Positions 16,848 to 25,092 of a DNA stretch of 64,000 nucleotides are shown piece by piece. Where the stretch lies: assembly GCF_014851565.1 (NCBI RefSeq), contig NZ_JACVAA010000006.1:186001-250000 (forward strand), written 5' to 3'. A program made the translations under genes and the position numbers. Under the pieces are notes generated by a model. The model was given only the letters and a program-made list of their open reading frames with translations. It did no database searches and was not told the origin of the DNA. Within the stretch, counting starts at the first letter, position 1; every line of letters begins with the position of its first letter. The stretch is from Pseudomonas sp. PDM15. Its GTDB lineage: Bacteria; Pseudomonadota; Gammaproteobacteria; Pseudomonadales; Pseudomonadaceae.

Positions 16848-17327
16848 TCAGCGTTTGAAGCGCTCGGCCAGGGCCTCGGCCACCGCCGGATGGACGAACT
16901 TGCTGATGTCACCGCCCAGCGCCGCGATCTCGCGCACCAGGGTCGAGGAGATGAAGGAGTATTTCTCCGACGGGGTGAGGAACATGCTTTCCACGTCTGG
17001 CGCCAGCTGGCGGTTCATGTTGGCCAGCTGGAACTCGTACTCGAAGTCCGACACCGCGCGCAGCCCGCGCAGCAGGATGTTGGCGTTCTGTTCCTTGACG
17101 AAGTGCGCCAGCAGCGTGGAGAAGCCGACCACCTCGATATTCGGCAGGTGCGCGGTGACTTCCCGGGCCAGCGCCACGCGTTGCTCCAGAGGGAACAGCG
17201 GATTCTTCTTCGGGCTGGCGGCGACTGCGATGATCACGGTGTCGAACAGACGCGATGCGCGCTCGATCAGGTCGCCATGGCCCTTGGTGATGGGGTCGAA
17301 GGTACCCGGGTACAACACTCGATTCAT
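16848..17327 (-). CDS. coaD: Phosphopantetheine adenylyltransferase
   Basis: The 159-residue enzyme transfers AMP from ATP to 4'-phosphopantetheine, the penultimate step of coenzyme A synthesis. Nucleotidyltransferase motifs are clear: YPGTFDPITKGHGDL (the TxGH ATP-binding motif) at the N-terminus and the C-terminal YSFISSTLVREIA with the ISST loop. Length is standard. The gene is on the same strand as the membrane protein upstream and ferredoxin downstream. Confidence 0.98.
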   Translation of the reverse strand: MNRVLYPGTFDPITKGHGDLIERASRLFDTVIIAVAASPKKNPLFPLEQRVALAREVTAHLPNIEVVGFSTLLAHFVKEQNANILLRGLRAVSDFEYEFQLANMNRQLAPDVESMFLTPSEKYSFISSTLVREIAALGGDISKFVHPAVAEALAERFKR

Positions 17328-17405
17328 CGCGAAGTCCTGCTCGGAGCGGTTGAAGTGCGCGGATGGTAGCGCAGCGTTTCCCCCGCGGCCAAGCAGAGGA
17401 AATCC

Positions 17406-17792
17406 TCAGTGGCCGCCAGCGGCCAGGCGCCAGTGCAGCGGCAGCACCAGCAGCAGGCAGGCCAGGGCCACCCAGTCGGCCACTACCACGCGGCGTAAGG
17501 CCTCGTTGTAGAGCGGCGCGCTCCAGGACAGCAGGAGGAAGCTGATGACGCTAAGCAGACCGCCGAGCAGCGCCAGAGTGCGCAGCCCGGGAATGAAGGC
17601 AGCTGCCACCAGCAAGGCGCCGAGCAGGCCGAACAGCACCGCGCGGTGGCGCATGAGTATCTGCAGGTTGGGCTCGTCCAGCGCCAACCCGTAGAGCGCG
17701 TTGAGCCGTTCGCCGCCCAGCACGCCGGCCAGCGGCAGCAGGTGGATGATGCCGGCGACCAGCAGCAGGAGGGCGATCAGCTTGTTCGCCAT
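17406..17792 (-). CDS. Small four-helix inner-membrane protein
   Basis: The 128-residue protein consists of four hydrophobic segments (about residues 4-24, 47-68, 72-90 and 100-120) joined by short loops, with few charged residues. A conserved-looking loop is ERLNALYGLALDEPNLQILMRHRA. It is often labelled by neighbour as a phosphopantetheine adenylyltransferase, which its sequence does not support. Its stop is 79 bp from coaD and its start is three bases from the GMC oxidoreductase stop, so it is probably the last gene of the oxidoreductase transcript. Confidence 0.75.
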   Translation of the reverse strand: MANKLIALLLLVAGIIHLLPLAGVLGGERLNALYGLALDEPNLQILMRHRAVLFGLLGALLVAAAFIPGLRTLALLGGLLSVISFLLLSWSAPLYNEALRRVVVADWVALACLLLVLPLHWRLAAGGH

Positions 17793-17795
17793 GGT

Positions 17796-19388
17796 TCAGG
17801 CCTTCAGGCGCTCGGCCAGCAGGGTCGAGAGCTTGGCGGTGAGGCCGTAGATCGACAGCTGCGGGTTGGCGCCGATGCTGGTGGGGAACAGCGAGCCGTC
17901 GTGGATCGACAGGTTTTCCAGCTGGTGGTGGCGACCCAGGCTGTCGGTCACCGCCATCTTCTGGTCCTCGCCCATGGCGCAGCCGCCCATCACATGGGCG
18001 CTGCCAAGGCGGGTCTGGAACAGGCGCAGGTCGAGGCGGTCGATAAGTGCCTTGGTCTCGGCCAGGCTCTTCACGTACTCGGCCTGGGCATGCACCGGCA
18101 GCACGGCCTTGGCGCCGGCGGCGAACTGGATCTCGGCCATGCTGTGGAAGGCCCGGCGCAGGCCGTCCCAGGTGTAGTCGGTCATGCGGTAGTCGAGCAC
18201 CGGCGTGCCGTCGCCGCGCAGCTCCACCGTGCCCTCGGCGCTGTCCGGGTGGAAGCCGTCGCGCATCAAAGCCAGCATCACGTTGGTGTGCGGTAGCTGC
18301 TCCATGCGCATGGCGTTGTCGACACCGAAACGGCCGAGCAGGGTGGCCGCCAGGGCCGGCTGCAGCGGCGGCACTTCCAGCTTGTAGGACATATGCCCGG
18401 TGGCGCCGTCATCCCACTGGAAGTGGTCGGAATACACTGACTGCGGCGCGCCGTAGAACGGATTGATGACCTGCTCGAACTGCGCCGCGGAGAAGTTCAC
18501 CAGGTGCAGGAAGGTGCGCTTGCCGACCCGCTCGTGCGGGTCCGGCGTCTTGGAGCGCAGCAGCAGCGCCGGCGAGTTGATGCCGCCGCCGGCCAGCACG
18601 TAGTGGCGGGCCTTGACCATGATGCGCCGGCCATTGGGCGCCACGCTGCGCTCGTCCATGCCCAGGCATTCCAGGCCGCTGACGTGATTGCCGTCGTGGA
18701 TCAGGCGTTCGGCGCGGGCCAGGTAGAGCAGGGCGCCGCCCTGGTCGAGCGCAGCCGGGATGGTGGTGACCAGCATCGACTGCTTGGCGTTGACCGGGCA
18801 GCCCATGCCGCAGTAACCGAGGTTCCAGCAGCCACGCACATTGCGCGGGATCACCTTCCAGCCATAGCCGAGTTTGTCGCAGCCGGCGCTGATCACCGCG
18901 TTGTTCGGGTTCGGCGGAATGGCCCAGGGCGCGACGCCCAGGCGCTGCTCCATCTTCTCGAACCAGGGCGCCAGCTCTGCGACGCCGTGGCCCTTCACGC
19001 CATGGGCGTCGGCCCAGTGGGCCAGGGTCGGCTCCGGGGTGCGGAAGCTGGAGGTCCAGTTGACCAAGGTGGTACCGCCCACGGCGCGACCCTGCATGAT
19101 GGTGATGGCGCCGTCCTTGCTCATGCGGCCGATGCCTTCCTGGTATAGCTGCGGGTAGGCGTCGGCCTCCTGCATCTTGAAGTCGCTGCTGGTCTTCAGC
19201 GGACCTTCCTCGATCAGCAGCACCTTGAACCCGGCGGCGCTGAGGATTTCCGCCGTGGTGCCGCCACCGGCGCCGCTGCCGATGATGGCGACGTCGGCCT
19301 CCAGCAGCAGGTCTTTTTCCAGGCGCGAGCCGTCATAGGTGGTCCAGCCACGGGCCAGGCCGTCGCGGAAGATATCGGGTACAGGCAT
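17796..19388 (-). CDS. GMC family FAD-dependent oxidoreductase
   Basis: The 530-residue protein has the N-terminal Rossmann FAD motif VAIIGSGAGGGTTAEIL (about residues 33-49) followed by LLIEEG, a cysteine-rich WNLGYCGMGCPVNAKQSM segment, and the C-terminal GMC signature with the putative catalytic histidine in GSAHVMGGCAMG. It probably oxidises an alcohol, with electrons leaving through a membrane acceptor. It is followed on the transcript by a small membrane protein and preceded by a Tat-exported small subunit and an aldehyde dehydrogenase, suggesting stepwise alcohol-to-aldehyde-to-acid oxidation. The substrate is not readable from sequence. Confidence 0.9.
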   Translation of the reverse strand: MPVPDIFRDGLARGWTTYDGSRLEKDLLLEADVAIIGSGAGGGTTAEILSAAGFKVLLIEEGPLKTSSDFKMQEADAYPQLYQEGIGRMSKDGAITIMQGRAVGGTTLVNWTSSFRTPEPTLAHWADAHGVKGHGVAELAPWFEKMEQRLGVAPWAIPPNPNNAVISAGCDKLGYGWKVIPRNVRGCWNLGYCGMGCPVNAKQSMLVTTIPAALDQGGALLYLARAERLIHDGNHVSGLECLGMDERSVAPNGRRIMVKARHYVLAGGGINSPALLLRSKTPDPHERVGKRTFLHLVNFSAAQFEQVINPFYGAPQSVYSDHFQWDDGATGHMSYKLEVPPLQPALAATLLGRFGVDNAMRMEQLPHTNVMLALMRDGFHPDSAEGTVELRGDGTPVLDYRMTDYTWDGLRRAFHSMAEIQFAAGAKAVLPVHAQAEYVKSLAETKALIDRLDLRLFQTRLGSAHVMGGCAMGEDQKMAVTDSLGRHHQLENLSIHDGSLFPTSIGANPQLSIYGLTAKLSTLLAERLKA

Positions 19389-19433
19389 GTTCAGGCTCTT
19401 TTCTTGTAATTCTGCAAAGGGACGAGGTAGGCG

Positions 19434-19979
19434 TCAGAACTGGGGCGGGCCGGGGTAGCCGCAATGGGCCCAGGACTGGGGCCGGGCATACCAGGACATC
19501 AGCACCACCTGCAGCAACGAGGCGTGGCCCATGCGCAGCAGGTCCAGCGAGCTGTGCTCCCAGCGGGCGAGGAACTGGCGGATGTCTTCCGCGCTGGCGT
19601 TTTCCCAGCTGCCCCAGATGCCGGTCAGCGGGCCGCGGGTAACGGTCATGGCCAGCACGTCGAACAGCTGCTGGGTGAGCTTGAGCAGTTCCGGCGACAG
19701 GTGATGCAGATTGTGGTCGATGCCCTGCAGGGTGGCGTCCACCGCCGCCTGCATGGCTTCCGCTGGTACGGCACCCTCCAGCACCACCGGGATCAGCGCG
19801 CGCAGGCTGGGCAAATCACTGCCGCGCAGCACGGCGAAACCGGCGGCAGGGCCGCCGGCCGAACAGCCGCTGAGGCTGGCGGTGACCCCGGCGGTGGCGA
19901 GGAAGGCGCCGCCCAGCAGGCCGACCTTGAGCAGGCCGCGGCGCGACAGCTGCGGCGCGGCGTTGGAGATATCGCTCAT
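19434..19979 (-). CDS. Tat-exported lipoprotein-like small subunit
   Basis: The 181-residue protein starts with a twin-arginine signal (SRRGLLK, residues 12-18), a hydrophobic stretch and a lipobox-like LSGC with C39. It may be a Tat substrate and a lipoprotein. The rest resembles the small subunit (subunit 3 type) of gluconate 2-dehydrogenase-like GMC complexes, which helps fold and export the flavoprotein. No haem-binding CXXCH is present. It precedes the GMC gene by about 45 bp on the same strand, supporting a two-subunit membrane-linked dehydrogenase. Confidence 0.8.
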   Translation of the reverse strand: MSDISNAAPQLSRRGLLKVGLLGGAFLATAGVTASLSGCSAGGPAAGFAVLRGSDLPSLRALIPVVLEGAVPAEAMQAAVDATLQGIDHNLHHLSPELLKLTQQLFDVLAMTVTRGPLTGIWGSWENASAEDIRQFLARWEHSSLDLLRMGHASLLQVVLMSWYARPQSWAHCGYPGPPQF

Positions 19980-19988
19980 CTGCGCCCC

Positions 19989-21419
19989 TTAGCGGATAAA
20001 CAGCTTCTGGATCAGCTTCTGAATCGCCGTGCCGTAAGGCGGGTAGATGAAGCGCGCGGCGTTGAAGCGCTGCTTGATCAGCACGCCCTTGGCCTTGCTG
20101 AAGGTCAGGAAGCCCTCGTGGCCATGGTAGTGACCCATGCCGGACGGACCGACGCCGCCGAATGGCATGTCGTCCTGGGCCACGTGCAGCAGGGTGTCGT
20201 TCAGACACACGCCGCCGGAATGGGTCTCGTGCAGCACACGCTGCTGCTCGCCCTTGTCGTAGCCGAAGTAGTACAGGGCCAGCGGGCGCGGGCGCTCGTT
20301 GATGTAGGCGAAGGCGTCGTCCAGGCGCTGGTAGGGCACCACCGGCAGCAGCGGGCCGAAGATTTCCTCCTGCATCAGCTTCATCTCGTCACTGACGTTG
20401 AGCACCAGGCTGTGGGCCATGCGGCGACCCTGATCGCCGGGGAACAGCGGGACCAGTTGCGCGCCCTTGGCCTCGGCATCGCTGATGTAGCCCTTGAGGC
20501 GGCCCAGCTGGCGCTCGTTGATGATCGCGGTGTAGTCCGCATTGTTTTCCAGCTTCGGATAGAAGCGCTGCACGGCGGCGCGGTAGGCGGCGACGAAGCC
20601 CTCGACACGGTCCTGCGGCACCAGCACATAGTCCGGCGCCACGCAGGTCTGCCCGGCGTTCATGGTCTTGCCAAAGGCGATGCGCTCGGCGGCGTCATCC
20701 AGCGGCACCTCGGCGGAGACGATGGCCGGCGACTTGCCGCCCAGTTCCAGGGTCACCGGCACCAGGTTCTCGGCGGCGGCGCGCATCACATGCTTGCCGA
20801 TGCTGGTGGCACCGGTGAACAGCAGATGGTCGAACGGCTGGCGGGAGAAGGCCTGGCCGACCTCGGCCTCGCCCAGCACCACGGCCACCAGGTCCTCGGG
20901 GAACACCTTGGCCAGCAGGTCCTTGATCAGTTGCGAGGTGGCCGGCGTGGATTCGCTCATCTTGATCATCACCCGGTTGCCGGCGGCCAGGGCGCCGATC
21001 AGCGGACCGAAGGCCAGGTACAGCGGATAGTTCCACGGCACGATCACGCCGACCACGCCCAGCGGCTGGTAGACCACATGTGCCGAGGCGGGCTGGAAGG
21101 CCATGCCGACATGGCGGCGCGAGGGCTTCATCCACTTGCCCAGGCGTTTGCTGGCGTAGTCGATGCCGTGCAGGCTGGGCATGATCTCGGCCAGCAGGGT
21201 CTCGCTGGCGGCGCGGTTGCTGAAGTCGCTGGACACCGCATCGATCAGGGCCTGCTTCTCGCCCAGGATCAGATCGCGCAGGGCCTTGAGCCAGGCGCGG
21301 CGCTGTTCGGCCGAGGGCATCGGATTGGCGCGGTAGGCAGCACGCTGGGCGGCCAGTAGCGGCGCCAGGGCGTCGATCTGCTGTTGGTTTTGTTGGAGAT
21401 AGGCAACGTCGGCGACCAT
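19989..21419 (-). CDS. Coniferyl-aldehyde-type aldehyde dehydrogenase
   Basis: The 476-residue NAD(P)-dependent aldehyde dehydrogenase has the catalytic cysteine C259 (GQTCVAPDYV), the general base E225 (ELGGKSP), N130 in PWNYP and the cofactor loop FTGATSIG. The C-terminal half (HSGGVCLNDTLLHV, PFGGVGPSGMGHYHG) is that of the CalB/coniferyl aldehyde and fatty-aldehyde group, which carries a hydrophobic C-terminal tail as seen here. It is the first gene of the minus-strand oxidation operon, nine bases before the Tat subunit gene. It is divergent from the TetR gene, which probably controls it through the 21465-21484 palindrome. Confidence 0.93.
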   Translation of the reverse strand: MVADVAYLQQNQQQIDALAPLLAAQRAAYRANPMPSAEQRRAWLKALRDLILGEKQALIDAVSSDFSNRAASETLLAEIMPSLHGIDYASKRLGKWMKPSRRHVGMAFQPASAHVVYQPLGVVGVIVPWNYPLYLAFGPLIGALAAGNRVMIKMSESTPATSQLIKDLLAKVFPEDLVAVVLGEAEVGQAFSRQPFDHLLFTGATSIGKHVMRAAAENLVPVTLELGGKSPAIVSAEVPLDDAAERIAFGKTMNAGQTCVAPDYVLVPQDRVEGFVAAYRAAVQRFYPKLENNADYTAIINERQLGRLKGYISDAEAKGAQLVPLFPGDQGRRMAHSLVLNVSDEMKLMQEEIFGPLLPVVPYQRLDDAFAYINERPRPLALYYFGYDKGEQQRVLHETHSGGVCLNDTLLHVAQDDMPFGGVGPSGMGHYHGHEGFLTFSKAKGVLIKQRFNAARFIYPPYGTAIQKLIQKLFIR

Positions 21420-21464
21420 GGCGGAGCGTCCTCTGTGGGAACGGCGGAGTGGATGAGGATGATT

Positions 21465-21484
21465 TTTAGAGTAATTGCTCTAAA
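21465..21484. promoter_or_regulatory. Palindromic operator in TetR/aldehyde dehydrogenase gap
   Basis: TTTAGAG (21465-21471) and CTCTAAA (21478-21484) form a 20-base palindrome, imperfect only at one pair in the six-base centre. It lies 46 bp upstream of the aldehyde dehydrogenase start and 80 bp upstream of the TetR ATG. Position, symmetry and length are as expected for a TetR-family operator controlling both divergent genes. Confidence 0.7.
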
Positions 21485-21564
21485 CTGTCAATCGAGGACT
21501 GCGCCGGTCGTCAGATCGAGCACTTCCCTGTACTTTTGTCCCCCTTTGCCGCGTGAGCCGAACC

Positions 21565-22227
21565 ATGGCCCCGAAGAACAAGACCCGCGAACGCATCGTC
21601 GAAGCCAGCCTGGAGCTGTTCAACGCCCAGGGCGAGCGTAGCGTCACCACCAACCACATCGCCGCCCACCTGGGCATGTCGCCGGGCAACCTGTACTACC
21701 ACTTCCGCAACAAGCAGGCGATCATCGCCGAGCTGTTCGCCGAGTATGAGAGTCGGGTCGCGGTATTCCTGCGCCTGCCCGAAGGCCGCGCCTTGACGGT
21801 GGCGGACAAGACCTTCTATCTGGAAGCGCTGCTGGCGGCCATGTGGCACTACCGCTTCCTCCATCGCGACCTCGAGCACCTGCTGGAAAGCGACCCGGAA
21901 CTGGCCGAGCGCTACCGCGCCTTCGCTCACCGCTGCCTGCAGGCCGCCACCGAGATCTACCATGGCTTCGTCGCCGCCGACGTGCTGGCCATGGACGCCC
22001 AGCAGATCGAGGCGCTGACCCTCAACAGCTGGATCATCCTCACCTCCTGGGTGCGCTTCCTCTGCACCATCCGCAGCAATCCCGGCGATCTCAGCGAGGA
22101 GCTGATGCGTCGCGGTGTGTACCAGATCCTCGCGCTGGAGAGCGGCTACGTCACCGACGCCGCGCGCGACGCGGTACAGGCCCTGCTGCAGCGCCTGCAC
22201 GTACCGATGGAGGTGGTCGTTGGGTGA
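21565..22227 (+). CDS. TetR family transcriptional regulator
   Basis: A GTG at 21553 is also in frame, but ATG 21565 (MAPKNKTRERIV) gives the normal spacing before the helix-turn-helix. The roughly 220-residue protein has a TetR_N DNA-binding domain at residues 6-52 (RERIVEASLELFNAQGERSVTTNHIAAHLGMSPGNLYYHFRNK) and an all-helical ligand domain that I cannot assign to an inducer. It is divergent from the aldehyde dehydrogenase operon, and its likely target is the palindrome in the shared gap. Autoregulation is inferred. Confidence 0.92.
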   Translation: MAPKNKTRERIVEASLELFNAQGERSVTTNHIAAHLGMSPGNLYYHFRNKQAIIAELFAEYESRVAVFLRLPEGRALTVADKTFYLEALLAAMWHYRFLHRDLEHLLESDPELAERYRAFAHRCLQAATEIYHGFVAADVLAMDAQQIEALTLNSWIILTSWVRFLCTIRSNPGDLSEELMRRGVYQILALESGYVTDAARDAVQALLQRLHVPMEVVVG

Positions 22228-22282
22228 ACAGGTGTCAACTTTGTGTCGACTGCGTCACTAGCTGAACAACTCGTCAGAAAAA

Positions 22283-22311
22283 TCGTCATTAAATCGGCGT
22301 CATGCTAAATT
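22283..22311 (+). promoter_or_regulatory. Predicted promoter with FleQ-box-like sequence
   Basis: A -35-like TCGTCA (22283-22288) and an extended -10 (TGC TAAATT, hexamer 22306-22311) are 17 bases apart, with the first gene of the exopolysaccharide-like operon starting at 22366. GTCATTAAATCGGC (22285-22298) overlaps the -35 and matches the published FleQ box GTCaNTAAAtTGAC at 11 of 13 defined positions. CGTCA also recurs at 22253, 22272, 22284 and 22298. FleQ control is an inference from this similarity. Confidence 0.4.
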
Positions 22312-22365
22312 TGCTCATTGTCATGGTGGCCGTTTGCCGCCTTCGTCGATCTTCGAGTTGCACTG

Positions 22366-23760
22366 ATGCCGACCAACACGCCCCGTGTCGCAGTCCTGGG
22401 CGCTGCCTTCTCCCGTTTCCATGGGCTGGAACCGGATCGCTTCGCCGACCTCACCAGTCTGCTGGCCGCGCCCGCCTACGACGTGCTGCTGATCGACCTG
22501 CCCGGCGCCTCCGCCGGCCAGCTGCTGCGCAGCCTGCGCCTGGAGCAGCAGTATCGCTTCGCCCTGGTCTATTGCTGCCAGGACCAGGACGCCTGGTGCG
22601 AGGCTCTCGGCGACGGCCGCCCGCCGGCCGATCTGGGAGCCATCACGCCGTTGTGGCGCCTGTGGCAGGAGCGCTTCCACCTGTTCAACCGCGGCGCCGC
22701 GCCGGAGCGTTTCGAGGCACGGGTACTGGCCTGGCTGTGGCTGCGTTCGCGCGGCGACGTGCACGCGGTGCGCGACGCCGGCGTCGCCCAGCACTATCGC
22801 TACCCGCTGCTGGAAGCGCTCAGCGACGGCGAGACCGTCAATGATTTCTCCTGGCTGCAGCTGATGCTGCAGCAGGGCTGGCTGGAGGAGGGCGCGCTGC
22901 TCGACCGCCTGCGCCTATGCACTGACTGCGGCTCCGGCCGGCTCAACTACGTCGACGTCTGCCCCGAGTGCCAGGCTCTGGACATCTCCCGCCAGCCGTC
23001 GCTGCACTGCTTCACCTGCGGCCACGTCGGCGCCCAGGAGCATTTCCTCAAGGACGGCCTGTTGCTCTGCCCCAACTGTCTGAGCCGACTGCGCCACATC
23101 GGCAGCGACTACGACCGGCCGCTGGAGAACTACCGCTGCCGCAGCTGCCAGGCGTTCTTCGTCGATGCCGCGGTGGAGGCACGCTGTCTGGACTGCGGCG
23201 AGCGCCACGCGCCGGACAAGCTGCGCGTACGCGAGGTGCGCCACTTCCGCCTGGCCGAGGCCGGGCGCCTGCGCTGCCGCCAGGGTTTCAACACCAGCCC
23301 GGCGGAGAACGACCAGTTCGGCCGCCTCAACCTGCTGTCGCAGCGCAGCTTCCACGAGCTGCTGGAATGGCAGCTGCAGCTGACCCGGCGGCACAAGACG
23401 CCGCACTTCGCTCTGCTCGGGGTGCGCTTCGTCAACCTGTTGGAGACCCTCGAACGCCTAGGCGAGATGCGCGGCCACGCGCTGATTGACGGCCTGGTCG
23501 AGCGCTTGCAGGAGGCGGTGCGCGAGACCGACCGCTGCTGCCGGCTGAGCGAGGAAGTGCTGTGGCTGCTGATGCCGCACACCGATGCGCCCGGCCTCGA
23601 GGTGGTGAAGAAGCGCCTGGCCAAGGGCGCCGAACGCCTGGCCAGCGATGCCGACACCCATGTCGAAATGCGCCAGGTCGGCTTCGTTGCCCCCGAGGAA
23701 CTGGTCGACCAGGAAGACGCCGCGCTGCTCCTTGCCCGCCTGGGCGGCCTGCTGGCCTGA
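22366..23760 (+). CDS. TackOD1 zinc protein with degenerate GGDEF
   Basis: ATG 22366 gives 464 residues. Residues 5-110 look like a receiver-like Rossmann domain (YDVLLIDLPG). Residues about 120-290 match the TackOD1 output domain: a helical part, then six CxxC pairs (C185/188, 199/202, 215/218, 235/238, 258/261, 274/277) expected to bind zinc. Residues about 310-460 have a GGDEF fold whose active site is lost (S395-E396-E397-V398-L399), while an RxxD I-site (R386-D389) is kept at the exact five-residue spacing. It is therefore a likely c-di-GMP receptor rather than a cyclase, in the manner of PelD. First gene of a four-gene operon; the next ATG is three bases after its stop. Confidence 0.8.
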   Translation: MPTNTPRVAVLGAAFSRFHGLEPDRFADLTSLLAAPAYDVLLIDLPGASAGQLLRSLRLEQQYRFALVYCCQDQDAWCEALGDGRPPADLGAITPLWRLWQERFHLFNRGAAPERFEARVLAWLWLRSRGDVHAVRDAGVAQHYRYPLLEALSDGETVNDFSWLQLMLQQGWLEEGALLDRLRLCTDCGSGRLNYVDVCPECQALDISRQPSLHCFTCGHVGAQEHFLKDGLLLCPNCLSRLRHIGSDYDRPLENYRCRSCQAFFVDAAVEARCLDCGERHAPDKLRVREVRHFRLAEAGRLRCRQGFNTSPAENDQFGRLNLLSQRSFHELLEWQLQLTRRHKTPHFALLGVRFVNLLETLERLGEMRGHALIDGLVERLQEAVRETDRCCRLSEEVLWLLMPHTDAPGLEVVKKRLAKGAERLASDADTHVEMRQVGFVAPEELVDQEDAALLLARLGGLLA

Positions 23761-23763
23761 TCC

Positions 23764-25092
23764 ATGGAGGCGGTCGTCCAGCAGTGGTTGCAGCTATTCA
23801 CCGAGCTCGGCAAGAGCGACGGCCTGGTGCGCCTGCTGGTGACCCTGTTGCCGGCCTTTCTGCTGCTGGAGGTGCCTCTCAACATGCTGGTGCTGCTCGG
23901 TGTGCTGCGCTGGTTCGTGCGCAAGCCCTTCGAGCTGCCGCCCGACAACGGCTACCGGCCGCGGGTGTCGTGCATCATCACCTGCTACAGCGAGGGGCTG
24001 GACGTGCAGAGTACCCTGCGCAGCCTGTGCGAGCAGACCTACGCCGGCGACATCGAGATGATCCCGGTGGTCGACGGCGCCGCGGTGAACAAGCCGACCA
24101 TGCAGGCGGTGCGCGATTTCCAGGTCGACCGCACGCTTTACCCGCGGCGCCTGCTGCGCCCGATCGCCAAATGGCAGCGCGGCGGCCGGGTGTCGTCGCT
24201 GAACTCCGGGCTGGCCCACTGCACCGGCGAGATCGTCATGGCCCTGGACGGCGATACCTCGTTCGACAACGACATGGTGGTCAACATCGTCCGCCACTTC
24301 GCCGACCCCGACGTGCCGGCCGTGGCCGGCAGCCTGCGGGTGCGCAACTGGAAGGCCTCGCTGACGGCTGCGATGCAGGGCCTGGAGTACCTGCTGTCGA
24401 TCCACATGGCGAAGATCGGCCTCAGCGAGTGGAACCTGGTGAACAACGTCTCCGGGGCCTTCGGCGCGTTCCGCCGCAGCTTCCTCGACAAGATCGGCGG
24501 CTGGGACACCCACACCGCCGAGGACCTCGACATCACCCTGAGGATCAAGAACTACTTCGGTCGCCAGCCCCTGCGCATTCCATTCGAGCCGCGCGCCATC
24601 GGCCACACCGACGCGCCGACCACCTTCAGGCAGTTCCTCATGCAGCGCCTGCGCTGGGACGGCGACCTGTACTTCCTGTACATCCGCAAGCACCGCCACA
24701 GCTTCAACCCACGCCTGCTCGGCTGGTCCAACTTCCTCATGACCCTGGTCAGCGGCTTCTTCTTCCAGCTGGTGCTGCCGTTCATCATCTTCGGCTACCT
24801 GGTGGTCGGCGCGTTCGTCCTGCCGCTGGCCAACTACCTGGCGCTGGCCGTTCTGATCTACCTGGTTTACCTGGGAGTGACCCTGCTGATGTACCTGGCC
24901 ATGCTGGCCATGGTTTCCGAGCGGCCGCGCCAGGACCTGCGATTGTTGCCTATCGTTTTCCTGTTCCCCCTGTTCATGCTGGTGATGCGCTGCTGGAGCG
25001 CCGTGGCGATGCTCAACGAAGCGCTGCGCCGCGGCCACGAGGAGACCAGCATGGCGCCCTGGTGGGTGCTGAAGAAGGCCAAGAGGTTCTAG
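23764..25092 (+). CDS. Processive family-2 glycosyltransferase
   Basis: The 442-residue membrane protein has an N-terminal hydrophobic region (about residues 20-47), a cytoplasmic GT-A catalytic domain and about four C-terminal membrane helices (roughly 322-415). Motifs of processive beta-glycan synthases are in order: D104 (VVDG), D162-G-D164 (ALDGDT), the catalytic base in TAED (D254), and Q294-R-L-R-W298. This is the layout of PgaC, hyaluronan synthase and cellulose synthase, so it should polymerise a nucleotide sugar and push the chain through the membrane. The sugar cannot be told. No PilZ domain is present, so c-di-GMP control would have to come through the TackOD1 protein. Its stop codon directly abuts the next ATG. 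Confidence 0.9.
   Translation: MEAVVQQWLQLFTELGKSDGLVRLLVTLLPAFLLLEVPLNMLVLLGVLRWFVRKPFELPPDNGYRPRVSCIITCYSEGLDVQSTLRSLCEQTYAGDIEMIPVVDGAAVNKPTMQAVRDFQVDRTLYPRRLLRPIAKWQRGGRVSSLNSGLAHCTGEIVMALDGDTSFDNDMVVNIVRHFADPDVPAVAGSLRVRNWKASLTAAMQGLEYLLSIHMAKIGLSEWNLVNNVSGAFGAFRRSFLDKIGGWDTHTAEDLDITLRIKNYFGRQPLRIPFEPRAIGHTDAPTTFRQFLMQRLRWDGDLYFLYIRKHRHSFNPRLLGWSNFLMTLVSGFFFQLVLPFIIFGYLVVGAFVLPLANYLALAVLIYLVYLGVTLLMYLAMLAMVSERPRQDLRLLPIVFLFPLFMLVMRCWSAVAMLNEALRRGHEETSMAPWWVLKKAKRF

Noticed and set aside
17406..17792. Possible second phosphopantetheine adenylyltransferase
   Set aside because: It is a four-helix membrane protein without the GTFDPxTxGH or ISST motifs; the name would only be borrowed from coaD nearby.
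19464..21359. 631-codon plus-strand frame across the aldehyde dehydrogenase gene
   Set aside because: It is the mirror frame of real minus-strand genes, with no recognisable domain.
22366..23760. TackOD1 protein as an active diguanylate cyclase
   Set aside because: The catalytic GGDEF is replaced by SEEVL, so activity is not expected.
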